NCBI GenBank assembly: GCA_965369385.1
Contig: CBDUQP010000083.1
Span: 1-16,461 of the forward strand
Source of the DNA: CBDUQP01 sp965369385
GTDB taxonomy: Bacteria > Planctomycetota > Phycisphaerae > SM23-33
Reading direction: 5' to 3'
DNA: 16,461 nucleotides
Of the stretch, positions 1-6,819 are shown in pieces. The position numbers and the translations under genes are program-made. The notes below the pieces were generated by a model. The model saw only the letters and a program-made list of their open reading frames with translations. It searched no databases and was not told where the DNA came from. Position 1 is the first letter of the stretch; each line of letters begins with the position of its first letter.

Positions 1-2
1 AG

Positions 3-914
3 GCTTTGGGTTATTGTCAGCAGTTGGGCTTGGACGCGATAGAGCTGCCCGCCGGCGGATACCCGGGCGACCCATGGAAGCTCAATGGTATCGCCAAGAA
101 CAAGAAGAAGCTGGCTGCCCTGAAAGAGAAACTAGCTTCATATGATCTTGAGGTACACGGTATCGCAGTCCACGGAAACTGCGTACACCCAAACAAGAAG
201 ATCGCCAAGGAACATCAGGAAGCTCATCGCAATGGCGTTCTGCTGGCGAAGGAATTCAAGACAGTTGTCGTCAATTTCTCCGGCTGCCCCGGTGGATGTG
301 CGACCGACAAGATGCCGAATTTCGTCACCTGCCCCTGGCCGGAGGAGTTCGCCGAAGCCGCCGATTATCAGTGGAACAAGGTGCTCATACCGTTTTGGAA
401 GAAAGAAAACGATTTCGCCGCCAAGCACGGCGTGAAAATCGCCTTCGAAGCTCATCCGGGAATGGTAGTCCACAATCCGGAAGATATTGTTCGCTTGCGG
501 AAAGCAGCCGGTAAGCAACTTGGCGCGAACCTGGATCCCAGCCACTTCTTCTGGCAGGGCATCGATCCGGTTGAAGCAACGCGATACCTCGGTGAAAACA
601 AGTGCATCTTCCATGTACACGCCAAGGATTGCGCGATCGATGCGCACAATGCTGGCATCGTGGGCAATCTGGATATCAAGAGCTATGGCGATGTGAAGAA
701 TCGCGGCTGGGTGTTCCGCACCGTCGGTTACGGCCATGGCGACGATTTCTGGAAACCGTTCATGTCGATGCTTCGCACGTATGGCTACGATGGTGTTATC
801 AGTATCGAGCACGAAGATTCGCTCATGAGCCTGGCTGAGGGTTTCGAGAAAGCGGTTGAATATCTTGACACAGTCATAATGACACAGAAGGTCGGTAAGG
901 CTTGGTGGTTCTAG
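3..914 (+). CDS. Sugar phosphate isomerase/epimerase, TIM barrel (5' end cut by window)
   Basis: The frame is open to the left edge, so the true start lies outside the window; the first in-frame TTG at 6 is not a credible start because conserved sequence already surrounds it. About 302 residues are visible. The sequence matches the xylose-isomerase-like TIM-barrel superfamily (IolE, IolI and tagatose-epimerase relatives). Candidate metal ligands, numbered from the TTG, are Glu148 (AFEAHPG), Asp177 (ANLDPSH), His203 (IFHVHAKD) and a C-terminal Glu near 268 (ISIEHED). This is the usual Glu-Asp-His-Glu set on successive strands. Such enzymes isomerise or epimerise sugars, sugar phosphates or inositol-derived ketoses in the cytoplasm. 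The substrate cannot be read from the sequence. It is the only carbohydrate gene seen here, so any operon partners must lie upstream. Family assignment is firm; specificity is unknown. Confidence 0.88.
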   Translation, partial: ALGYCQQLGLDAIELPAGGYPGDPWKLNGIAKNKKKLAALKEKLASYDLEVHGIAVHGNCVHPNKKIAKEHQEAHRNGVLLAKEFKTVVVNFSGCPGGCATDKMPNFVTCPWPEEFAEAADYQWNKVLIPFWKKENDFAAKHGVKIAFEAHPGMVVHNPEDIVRLRKAAGKQLGANLDPSHFFWQGIDPVEATRYLGENKCIFHVHAKDCAIDAHNAGIVGNLDIKSYGDVKNRGWVFRTVGYGHGDDFWKPFMSMLRTYGYDGVISIEHEDSLMSLAEGFEKAVEYLDTVIMTQKVGKAWWF

Positions 915-967
915 AGCTTTGTAACGGCGAATTTGTCGGGCTGCTGGATTCTTAAGTCTTTATCCGG

Positions 968-985
968 TCCCGATGTACATCGGGA
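968..985. repeat. Perfect 18-bp palindrome
   Basis: TCCCGATGTACATCGGGA is a perfect inverted repeat with no spacer, 54 bases after the epimerase stop codon. It could be an operator for a dimeric regulator, a REP-like interspersed element, or one of the transcript-end structures of the upstream gene. No T tract follows. Between 915 and 1192 the only other structure I see is the hairpin at 1081-1122. Confidence 0.6.
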
Positions 986-1080
986 TTGCGGCCGAGGTGC
1001 TGCACCTGACATTGTTCCTGTTACAGACAGTAGCTTAGATTCGCTATATTCGACAACTGACAACTTATTCACACGCATAC

Positions 1081-1122
1081 AGGCGGAGCCCGGAACCATT
1101 TCGGGGCTTCGCCTGTTCTTTA
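1081..1122 (+). terminator. Hairpin terminator downstream of the epimerase
   Basis: Bases 1081-1091 pair with 1104-1114 as an 11-bp stem with one G-T wobble around a 12-nt loop. A short T-rich stretch (GTTCTTTAT) follows. The stem is strong but the T tract is imperfect. It lies 167 bases past the epimerase stop and is the best candidate end for that transcript. Confidence 0.6.
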
Positions 1123-1192
1123 TGCAGCTGTTGCGGCCGCGGCGATTCTGAATTCACGTGGGCTTGCCGGCAGAGACCACAACAGAGGGTAG

Positions 1193-1474
1193 CACGTCCT
1201 CCGTCGGCTTGGCAATATAGCTGATCCGAGCAAACCGGCATCCCTTGAGATTATGCGGGGAGAAGCTTTGCGGATCTGGCAGGCGGGTGCGGATGGAGTC
1301 TACACATTCAACATTCCGTGGGCCGAGCATCCCATGTACAAGGAAATCGGCGATCCCGAGCGGCTGGCAAGTCTATCAAGTCAATATGCCTACGAGAGCG
1401 GGCCGGCAGATGCGATTGACGGTTTCGTCCGCAACGGAAGTCATTTCCTGATTGCTCCCGATAGCGACGATTAG
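1193..1474 (+). pseudogene. Remnant 3' end of a TIM-barrel/glycosidase-like hypothetical gene
   Basis: An open frame of 93 codons runs from just after a TAG (1190-1192) to a TAG at 1472-1474. Its translation contains EALRIWQAGADGVYTFN and, a little further on, HPMYKEIGDPERLASL. I associate this pattern (Ala-rich helix, AGADGxYxFN strand, then an acidic 'GDP..L' segment) with the C-terminal end of large planctomycete hypothetical proteins resembling glycoside-hydrolase barrels. The first ATG (1253) has no ribosome binding site, and the similarity extends to the left of it. The other upstream frames are closed. The simplest reading is that the 5' part has been deleted. A very short real gene is possible but less likely. 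Family recognition is from memory and tentative. Confidence 0.5.
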
Positions 1475-1600
1475 CAGATTTCCCCCAGCCGCGAGTCTAT
1501 AGGATTGACGATTCGCTTTTGCGATTGTAGTGCGTTTTCTTCGCATAACCGGTTTCTGGCCCGCCCCCGAAAGACACTAACCACACTACAGGAGATTCAG

Positions 1601-2077
1601 ATGGCAAGTTGGAAGAGTGTACTTGAGATGGCGTCGGACCGTTCGCTGACCGCAGGCAGCGAGGAGGCATTGTGTGATGCCATCAGATGTGGGGCGGATC
1701 TACGGATTTATACCGAGTTTAAGCACAATGAACACATTGATCCCACGTCTGACAGCGCTGAGCTCTGGCAGGAAGTCAGCGATTTCTGCGTGACGTATCT
1801 CGTCGAAGATCATTGGTCGGCAGGCATTATGAATCTGCGGATGCCCCTGGCTGATGATTTTGGGCCAAGGGCGTCCATGTCGTTCTTCATGTACGACCAG
1901 AACGCCCAGCAGGCGGTGGCCAGGCCGTATCTCGATGGCGAACCCATTTCGGGCTCAAGGGAAGCATTGGTGGAGGCTTTTGCTGACGGCTGCGAGGTAA
2001 AGGTGGGTATTCGCAGCTTGTGCGATGACCTTGCAGGCGATACGCCCGTACCGAATCACGAAGTATTCGTATCATAG
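1601..2077 (+). CDS. Conserved hypothetical protein with an internal repeat, possibly C-terminally shortened
   Basis: 158 residues. The ATG at 1601 is chosen because GGAG lies 7 bases upstream, although the frame is open further 5'. No signal peptide or membrane segment is visible. The sequence has an internal duplication. Residues 19-36 (GSEEALCDAIRCGADLRI) match residues 118-135, which begin GSREALVEAF, in spacing and character. Between them lie DLRIYTEFKHNEHI, VTYLVEDHW and FGPRASMSFFMY, which look like a beta-rich domain. I associate this pattern with longer hypothetical proteins of Planctomycetes and Lentisphaerae in which the second unit continues further; here it stops about 23 residues after the repeat. 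Function is unknown and I do not assign one. It follows the remnant at 1193-1474 with a 126-base gap, so the region appears to be eroding. Confidence 0.75.
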   Translation: MASWKSVLEMASDRSLTAGSEEALCDAIRCGADLRIYTEFKHNEHIDPTSDSAELWQEVSDFCVTYLVEDHWSAGIMNLRMPLADDFGPRASMSFFMYDQNAQQAVARPYLDGEPISGSREALVEAFADGCEVKVGIRSLCDDLAGDTPVPNHEVFVS

Positions 2078-2108
2078 CTGCCAGGTTCGCCCGTTGAACC
2101 AAACAATG

Positions 2109-2137
2109 GTGTAATACGGTGGGCCGAGCGGTATAAT
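2109..2137 (+). promoter_or_regulatory. Predicted sigma70-type promoter of the small lipoprotein gene
   Basis: A perfect TATAAT lies at 2132-2137. Seventeen bases upstream is GTGTAA (2109-2114), a poor -35 match (3 of 6). Transcription would start near 2144, giving a leader of about 38 nt before the ATG at 2182. Other spacings of the -35 are no better. Confidence 0.5.
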
Positions 2138-2181
2138 GAGCCCGTGCTTTCAGAGTTTTCAACGTCTGTGGAGAATAAACT

Positions 2182-2358
2182 ATGAAGAAAACATGTGTGC
2201 TTCTACTCCTGCTGGTGTCGATCTTTTGCACAGGTTGTTTCAATCTTAGCGTCAAGGCTCCCGAGAGAATCGATGGTCCGCTGATAGATTCGTATATTCA
2301 CAGTGGCAATGACCGCGACAAGACCCCGGACAAAGATGATGATTATGACGATGATTGA
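2182..2358 (+). CDS. Small Asp-rich lipoprotein (58 aa)
   Basis: Translation starts MKKTCVLLLLLVSIFCTGCF and ends in an acidic tail (DKTPDKDDDYDDD). A positively charged N-terminus, a hydrophobic core of about 12 residues and a Cys preceded by Thr-Gly form a type II signal peptide; the predicted lipidated residue is Cys19. The -3 residue is Cys rather than the usual Leu, so the lipobox is imperfect. GGAG lies 8 bases before the ATG and a perfect TATAAT box is upstream. The mature peptide would be only about 40 residues, mostly charged, anchored in a membrane. The poly-Asp tail could bind divalent cations, but that is inference. I do not recognise a family. It is convergent with the next gene. 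Small lipoproteins of this type are often missed by gene callers. Confidence 0.7.
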   Translation: MKKTCVLLLLLVSIFCTGCFNLSVKAPERIDGPLIDSYIHSGNDRDKTPDKDDDYDDD

Positions 2359-2477
2359 TCAGCGAAGAGGCTTATAGCATCAAATTGATGTACGGACGTT
2401 TCAGCAAGTACTTATCTGTTGATTCCGTCGTCAGAGGGTACGGGCGCGACTCGCGCCGTGGCCGCTGGAGTCGGAGG

Positions 2478-2518
2478 CGTATCGCTCTGGCCCGGACGTA
2501 TCATTTCAGGGCGATACG
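2478..2518. terminator. Long hairpin between convergent genes
   Basis: Bases 2478-2490 pair with 2506-2518: 13 bp including two G-T wobbles, with a 15-nt loop. It sits in the 164-base gap between the small lipoprotein gene (plus) and the hypothetical gene ending at 2523 (minus), so it could act for both strands. There is no T tract on either side, so it may be a Rho-assisted or RNA 3'-end stabilising structure. A second small hairpin (GGCGCG-ACT-CGCGCC, 2443-2457) lies just upstream. Confidence 0.4.
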
Positions 2519-2522
2519 GGGG

Positions 2523-3263
2523 TTAATCGATAAGCGTATCCATTGATGCCTGGGATTGCTTCGGCGCGGTTCCCGGTGTTTCGGCGGCCATGAACAGTTT
2601 TCTGAGCGTGGCTTTGACGATGGGTTCGTCATCTTCGTTGCACGAAAAGCTGAAGCATGCGGTGGGGCTCAATTTCACATTCACGCGGCCGCAGGGCCCG
2701 GCGAAGGTCACATTTGCCGACGCCACTGCCTCAACGTATTCGGTCAGGAAGTCCATTCCGTGTTGGGTGTCGATGAACTTCGGCTGATATGGGCCAATCA
2801 TGTAAGAACTGTGTGCATAATCGGTTACGCGAATACTCTTGAGCTGGAATCGCTCGGTATTGGCTTGGAGCTTGTCGATTGCGGAGGGAATATCGATCTC
2901 GATATGCTCGGTAACCGTGGGAAACGCCAGGCTGCCGGCAAAGAACAAGCCGATCTGCTCGATGGAGGTGGTTGCTCCAGAGTAGATTTCCAGCAATTCC
3001 TGATGCGGTTTGACGGCGAAGGGATAGGAAACCACCTTCTCCACAGGCGCAACGGTAATCTCTTTGTTTTCGGCGTCCAGACATTGAATCGCCTGATGAG
3101 TCCGGCGAACGACCGTCGCGAACAGGACCTTGTCTGTTACCGAGTAATCGAGAATCCCGTACTCGTCATTCTCGGGCAAGCCGAATTCATCCATCGCCTC
3201 GGCTATCTTCTGCGGTTCGGGACAGCCCTTGATCCTGGCTACATTAAAACGGAACGATGCCAT
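2523..3263 (-). CDS. Hypothetical protein, 246 aa, function unknown
   Basis: The ATG at 3263 is chosen over an upstream ATG at 3284 because a GGAG lies about 6 bases before it and the predicted promoter places the transcription start near 3284. The product begins MASFRFNVARIKGCPEPQ. It is soluble in appearance, with no signal peptide, transmembrane segment or coiled coil. Alternating segments suggest a mixed alpha/beta protein; the middle (LEIYSGATTSIEQIGLFFAG) and the C-terminal half (VTFAGPCGRVNVKLSP, CFSFSCNEDD) look the most structured. I do not recognise the family. It is transcribed alone, divergent from tyrA, with its own near-consensus promoter. A 241-residue open frame on the opposite strand is its antisense shadow. 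Confidence is in the gene, not in a function. Confidence 0.8.
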   Translation of the reverse strand: MASFRFNVARIKGCPEPQKIAEAMDEFGLPENDEYGILDYSVTDKVLFATVVRRTHQAIQCLDAENKEITVAPVEKVVSYPFAVKPHQELLEIYSGATTSIEQIGLFFAGSLAFPTVTEHIEIDIPSAIDKLQANTERFQLKSIRVTDYAHSSYMIGPYQPKFIDTQHGMDFLTEYVEAVASANVTFAGPCGRVNVKLSPTACFSFSCNEDDEPIVKATLRKLFMAAETPGTAPKQSQASMDTLID

Positions 3264-3290
3264 ATTTTCTCCAGTGTGTAACAAGCAGAG

Positions 3291-3318
3291 ATCATACGCC
3301 TTGGGCTGGCGTTATCAA
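3291..3318 (-). promoter_or_regulatory. Predicted sigma70-type promoter for the hypothetical gene at 2523-3263
   Basis: Read on the minus strand: TTGATA (3318-3313, 5 of 6 to consensus), a 16-base spacer, then TATGAT (3296-3291, 5 of 6). The start point would be near 3284, leaving about 20 nt of leader that contains the GGAG ribosome binding site. It lies in the divergent gap shared with tyrA. Confidence 0.6.
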
Positions 3319-3424
3319 GCGTTTCTCCAGACGATGCCAGGCGACGGCGAATCGGAGGAATTGGCAAGACATTGTCACATGCTGTTGATTAACGCACCAC
3401 ATTCGAATAATCTTGCTGCAAGTC

Positions 3425-4312
3425 ATGAGTATAGAGCACATCAAGCACATAACAATCGTTGGCGTAGGGCTGCTGGGCGGATCGGCAGGGTTGGCGCTGA
3501 AGGCGTACGATCCGGATATCGTGGTGGCCGGCGTTGGACGCAGACAAAGCAGCCTCGACGCTGCCATGGAAATTGGCGCGATCGATACCGCCCACATGGA
3601 TGCGGTTGAGTGTGTGGGCGATACCGACCTGGTGATTCTCGCCACGCCTGTGGGCGCATTCGAAGAACACCTGCGTTCCATCGCTCCAATCATAGACCCC
3701 AAGCGGACAATCGTCACCGATGTGGGCTCCACCAAGGGACAGGTTGTTCGTTTGGCGGAAAAAATCCTTGGCAAGGGCGGGCCCTTTGTGGGAAGCCACC
3801 CGATGGCCGGTAGTGAGCAGAAGGGCCCATATGCCTCACGCGGTGATTTGTTCAGCGGCGCGACATGCATAATAACCCCCACCAGCCGCACACCCGTAGC
3901 GGCGGCACAATGCGTTGAAGAGTTCTGGCGAGTGTTGGGAATGAACGTGATTCGCATGAGGCCGGGAAGTCATGACAAGGCAGTCGCCCGCGTGTCGCAC
4001 TTGCCGCATGTTCTGGCAAGTTTGCTCATGCTCCTGCCAAGCCGTTCGGAACTGGATGTGTCGGCGACAGGTTTCAGCGATACGACGCGCCTTGCCAGCG
4101 GCGATCCCGAAATGTGGCGTGATATTCTTGTGACCAATCGCGAACCGGTGCTTTCGGCACTTGATGCGTTTGCGGAAGATCTTGCGGACTTGCGAGATCT
4201 CGTTGATGCGGGCAAACCGGCTGCGATAGAAAGATTCCTCGCCAAGAGCAAGAAGCGTCGTGATACCACTATCGCCAAGCAGGTATTTGATCGCCGAATC
4301 GCAGCGGAGTAA
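3425..4312 (+). CDS. tyrA: Prephenate dehydrogenase (TyrA family)
   Basis: 295 residues, a normal length for a monofunctional TyrA without chorismate mutase or ACT domains. It oxidatively decarboxylates prephenate (or arogenate) with NAD(P)+ in the cytoplasm, the committed step to tyrosine. Visible motifs: the Rossmann dinucleotide loop GVGLLGGSAG (residues 13-22), DVGSTK (99-104), the signature GSHPMAGSE (123-131), and SHLPHV (191-196), which carries the catalytic-region histidines. A helical dimerisation domain fills the C-terminal part. The ATG at 3425 is chosen because the Rossmann strand begins a few residues later; a TTG at 3413 is an alternative. Neither has a clear Shine-Dalgarno. No other aromatic-pathway gene adjoins it. 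Specificity for prephenate versus arogenate cannot be read. It converges with the DUF167 gene across a 42-base gap. Confidence 0.93.
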   Translation: MSIEHIKHITIVGVGLLGGSAGLALKAYDPDIVVAGVGRRQSSLDAAMEIGAIDTAHMDAVECVGDTDLVILATPVGAFEEHLRSIAPIIDPKRTIVTDVGSTKGQVVRLAEKILGKGGPFVGSHPMAGSEQKGPYASRGDLFSGATCIITPTSRTPVAAAQCVEEFWRVLGMNVIRMRPGSHDKAVARVSHLPHVLASLLMLLPSRSELDVSATGFSDTTRLASGDPEMWRDILVTNREPVLSALDAFAEDLADLRDLVDAGKPAAIERFLAKSKKRRDTTIAKQVFDRRIAAE

Positions 4313-4354
4313 TCTTTCTCCCGCGAAACCATCGGTGGCTAATCCCGGGCCCGG

Positions 4355-4660
4355 CTACAATCTGCCCAGCATTTCTCGCAATTCCTCTGGGGAAACTCCG
4401 CGAATCAGGAATTCCTTTTGCGGATTGGTAAGTCCAGACACTATCTCAACATTGCGCTTATCACACTTGAGCGTTTTGGCGATAGTTTTGGCGATAGCCT
4501 GGTTGGCGCGGCCCTTTTCCGGCGCGGTAGACGTGGTGACCTTCAGCCTGTCCCCAAGCGCTCCACTGACCTTGTCACGACTCGAGCCTGGAACTGCCTT
4601 CACCGCCAGGATGGCGCCGTCAGGTGCTTGGCGGATGCTGAGCTTGTCGACGTCTTTCAT
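4355..4660 (-). CDS. DUF167 / YggU (UPF0235) family protein
   Basis: 101 residues, typical for the family. Diagnostic motifs are VPGSSRDKV (residues 23-31), GDRLKV (36-41), APEKGRAN (46-53) and VEIVSGLTNPQKEFLI (71-86). The fold is a small alpha/beta domain. Its molecular function is unsettled, and members are often found near membrane-protein or cell-division genes. Here it lies 38 bases downstream of leuD on the same strand, so the two are probably cotranscribed; I see no functional link. The ATG at 4660 has only a weak, distant GGA upstream, which suggests translation may depend partly on leuD read-through. Family assignment is firm; role unknown. Confidence 0.88.
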   Translation of the reverse strand: MKDVDKLSIRQAPDGAILAVKAVPGSSRDKVSGALGDRLKVTTSTAPEKGRANQAIAKTIAKTLKCDKRNVEIVSGLTNPQKEFLIRGVSPEELREMLGRL

Positions 4661-4698
4661 GGGTGAGCAATTTCCAGCAGGAGCATTAGGCCGCCGGC

Positions 4699-5265
4699 TT
4701 AGAGCATGCCCGATGCCCTGGCGTAATCGAACACGCCGCCGGCTTCGATGATCGGCGCGATGTCGCCTAGCGACTCAAGCTTGTATTCCTTGCCGGAAGT
4801 TGTGTTCTTCAGCACGCAGGTTTCGGTATCAACTTCCACTTCGTCGCCCGTGGAGATTTCGTCCACCAGACGCACCGTAGTCTCAGTGGGGACGAGGTAG
4901 CCACCATTGATGCTGTTGCGGTAGAAGATGCGGGCATAGCCTTCGGCCACCACCATGTGGCAGCCAGCTTCGGCGATGGCCAAGGGAGCGTGTTCCCGTG
5001 AACTGCCGCATCCGAAGTTTCTGCCGCCGATGATTACCGCAAACTCGCTGGAGAATTCTTCGCCCACGATAAATGGCGTATTGCCCTTGGGCAGGCCAGC
5101 CTCTGCCGGCGGAACGCCGCTCATTGCGTAATGCCCGAAGAATTTGCGCTCTTCGCTGTCGGCTGGATTGTAGCTGAGAAATTCTGCAGGGATGATCTGG
5201 TCGGTATCGATATTGTCACCAACCACAAACGCCTTGCCACAGATTTTCCGGTTCAGTTTTGCCAT
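4699..5265 (-). CDS. leuD: 3-isopropylmalate dehydratase small subunit (LeuD-like)
   Basis: 188 residues, the length of the aconitase swivel-domain subunit found in LeuD and HacB proteins. It would pair with a large Fe-S subunit (LeuC) to isomerise 2- to 3-isopropylmalate in leucine synthesis. Motifs: GDNIDTDQIIPAEFL (residues 16-30), the substrate-loop signature GCGSSREHAP (85-94) and ARIFYRNSIN (111-120). A TCCT on the plus strand (AGGA on the coding strand) 7 bases before the ATG supports the start. No leuC or leuB lies alongside; the gene is followed by a DUF167 gene. Homoaconitase or a dimethylmalate dehydratase small subunit share this signature and cannot be excluded. A large-subunit gene must exist elsewhere if the protein is functional. 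Confidence 0.85.
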   Translation of the reverse strand: MAKLNRKICGKAFVVGDNIDTDQIIPAEFLSYNPADSEERKFFGHYAMSGVPPAEAGLPKGNTPFIVGEEFSSEFAVIIGGRNFGCGSSREHAPLAIAEAGCHMVVAEGYARIFYRNSINGGYLVPTETTVRLVDEISTGDEVEVDTETCVLKNTTSGKEYKLESLGDIAPIIEAGGVFDYARASGML

Positions 5266-5534
5266 CGCTCGGTCCTGCTATATTGTTTACGGTTTCGTTA
5301 CTTTGTCACAAAGGAGGTATTCTAACGTCTTGCGGGGCAGTTCGGAAGCTGCGGGCACGACTTTTTTGCTCCGTCAGCCATTTGCACACGATGACGGCCC
5401 TGCGGACACGGGACGCTATTTCCACCTTGTACTCCCTGTTTTCTATGGATTTGTTGGATGGGATGATGCTTTCCTTTCGGCGTTTGAAACCGTATTCTGA
5501 GGGCCCAAACGTGCGGAAATGAAAGGATTCTACG

Positions 5535-6419
5535 ATGAGCGGCCATTTTGCAGACGACTTGATCGCGGCGATTGCCAGGAAACGTGCACCGGTTTGTGTG
5601 GGAATTGATCCAGTTTACGATCGCATTCCTGACTCCATTCGCAAGGCCGCCGGCGGAGACGAAATAGCCGCGATTCGCGAATTCTGCCGAGAGGTCCTGC
5701 TGCTCGTTGAGCCCATCGTACCGGCGATCAAGATCCAAATCGCGTACTTCGAGATATATCGCGACAAAGGCATTGAGCTCTATTATGAAATAGTTAAGTT
5801 GGCCAGACAACTGGATTTACTGGTCATAGGCGATGTCAAACGCAATGATATAGGCTCGACGGCAGAGGCCTATGCCAAGGGGCATCTGGGCGGAAGAAAT
5901 GCTGTCGATTCAGTAACCATAAACGGTTATCTGGGCAGCGATGGCATTTTCCCGTTCCTGGATGAAGGCGACGAAGACGGTAAGGGTATCTTCGTGCTGG
6001 TCCGAACTTCGAACCCGTCGGCTGTGGTGATTCAGGATCTGGTGTCTCAAGGCAAGCCGATTTATGAGCATATGGCGGAGCAGGTGAAGGCCATCGGTGA
6101 TGACGAGCGGCTCATCGGCAGTTCGGGCTACAGCCGCGTGGGCGCTGTTGTTGGGGCTACGTATCCGGAGCAGGCCAGGCATTTGCGGCAGGTAATGCCC
6201 AGACAGATATTCCTGGTGCCCGGTTATGGTGCACAGGGAGCAAGCGCCAGCGATTGTGCTGCATCGTTCAAGTCTGACGGAACGGGCGCGATAGTGAACG
6301 CGAGTCGCTCGGTGCTCTTCGCTCATCAGAAGGCCCAATACGCCGGCTTGGATTGGAAGAAAGCGGTGGCCCAAGCCGCCCAGGCATTCGCCCAGGACAT
6401 CGCCCGAGCGGTTTTCTAG
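5535..6419 (+). CDS. pyrF: Orotidine 5'-phosphate decarboxylase, type 2
   Basis: 294 residues, longer than E. coli PyrF and matching the type 2 subfamily. It converts OMP to UMP, the last step of de novo pyrimidine synthesis, in the cytoplasm. Residues visible: VCVGIDP (20-26, first substrate Asp), the catalytic array GDVKRNDIG with Asp100, Lys102 and Asp105, the subfamily signature VGATYPE (206-212), and the phosphate-binding VPGYGAQG (228-235). AAAGGA lies about 9 bases before the ATG. It stands alone, divergent from leuD across a 269-base gap with no convincing promoter that I can pick out. No partner pyrimidine gene is adjacent. The motif set makes this one of the safest calls in the window. 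Confidence 0.95.
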   Translation: MSGHFADDLIAAIARKRAPVCVGIDPVYDRIPDSIRKAAGGDEIAAIREFCREVLLLVEPIVPAIKIQIAYFEIYRDKGIELYYEIVKLARQLDLLVIGDVKRNDIGSTAEAYAKGHLGGRNAVDSVTINGYLGSDGIFPFLDEGDEDGKGIFVLVRTSNPSAVVIQDLVSQGKPIYEHMAEQVKAIGDDERLIGSSGYSRVGAVVGATYPEQARHLRQVMPRQIFLVPGYGAQGASASDCAASFKSDGTGAIVNASRSVLFAHQKAQYAGLDWKKAVAQAAQAFAQDIARAVF

Positions 6420-6714
6420 GCGTCGATTCACTTTTGGGGGATAGCGGCGTTTGGTCTTGCCTGCGCTGGGTGCCTGGGTTCTGCTTAATATGCTCAGGCG
6501 AGGGGTGCGAGGGGGAGTTTTTCGACGAGTTTGTGCGGTTCACTTCTCTGTAACCGATGGGGATCAACTTGGTTTGTTTTCAGCCAAAAACCTTTGGGTA
6601 CCTGTGTTCCTTCCCCGCGATTGAGGTGTGTTTGGGCCAGTTGAGATTCAAGAATGGTCTCTGGTTGGTCGATATAGTGTTGGGATCGTGGCTTGGGAAG
6701 ATAGGATTTGAATC
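6420..6714. other. Gene-free stretch, G/T-rich on the plus strand
   Basis: About 295 bases with no supported gene. A weak hairpin (GCCTG near 6470 with CAGGC near 6495) and a TTTTT about 20 bases later could serve as a poor end signal for pyrF. The open frames across it have no ribosome binding sites or recognisable products. The plus strand is visibly rich in G and T and poor in A in its first half. I see no tRNA, SRP RNA, 6S or tmRNA signature. Confidence 0.4.
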
Positions 6715-6813
6715 ATGGAACGGATTAATGATGCGGTAACCAACTTGAGTGAAGTGTTTTTGTTCGTGGCGGCGGCAATTGTAGTGTTTGCAAGCGCTTG
6801 GATTGTCCTGTAG
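6715..6813 (+). CDS. Predicted small single-pass membrane protein (32 aa)
   Basis: The translation begins MERINDAVTNLSEVF and continues as one hydrophobic stretch (FLFVAAAIVVFASAWIVL) to the stop. About 14 polar residues precede an 18-residue membrane segment that ends at the C-terminus. AGGA at 6703-6706 is 8 bases before the ATG, an ideal spacing. It ends 6 bases short of the convergent HAD gene, filling an otherwise empty gap. Tail-anchored peptides of this shape are common among bacterial small membrane proteins, but I recognise no family and a chance ORF of this length is quite possible. Confidence 0.4.
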   Translation: MERINDAVTNLSEVFLFVAAAIVVFASAWIVL

Positions 6814-6819
6814 CGGACC

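Noticed and set aside
138..812. 224-residue minus-strand frame opposite the epimerase
   Set aside because: The plus strand carries conserved TIM-barrel motifs; the minus frame is its shadow.
2556..3281. 241-residue open frame on the plus strand
   Set aside because: Exact antisense of the hypothetical gene at 2523-3263, which has the promoter, ribosome binding site and start. The plus frame has none and an unlikely composition.
4345..4354. CCGGGCCCGG palindrome between tyrA and the DUF167 gene
   Set aside because: Ten bases, GC-only, no T tract or loop. Too short to call a terminator or operator, though it lies in a convergent gap.
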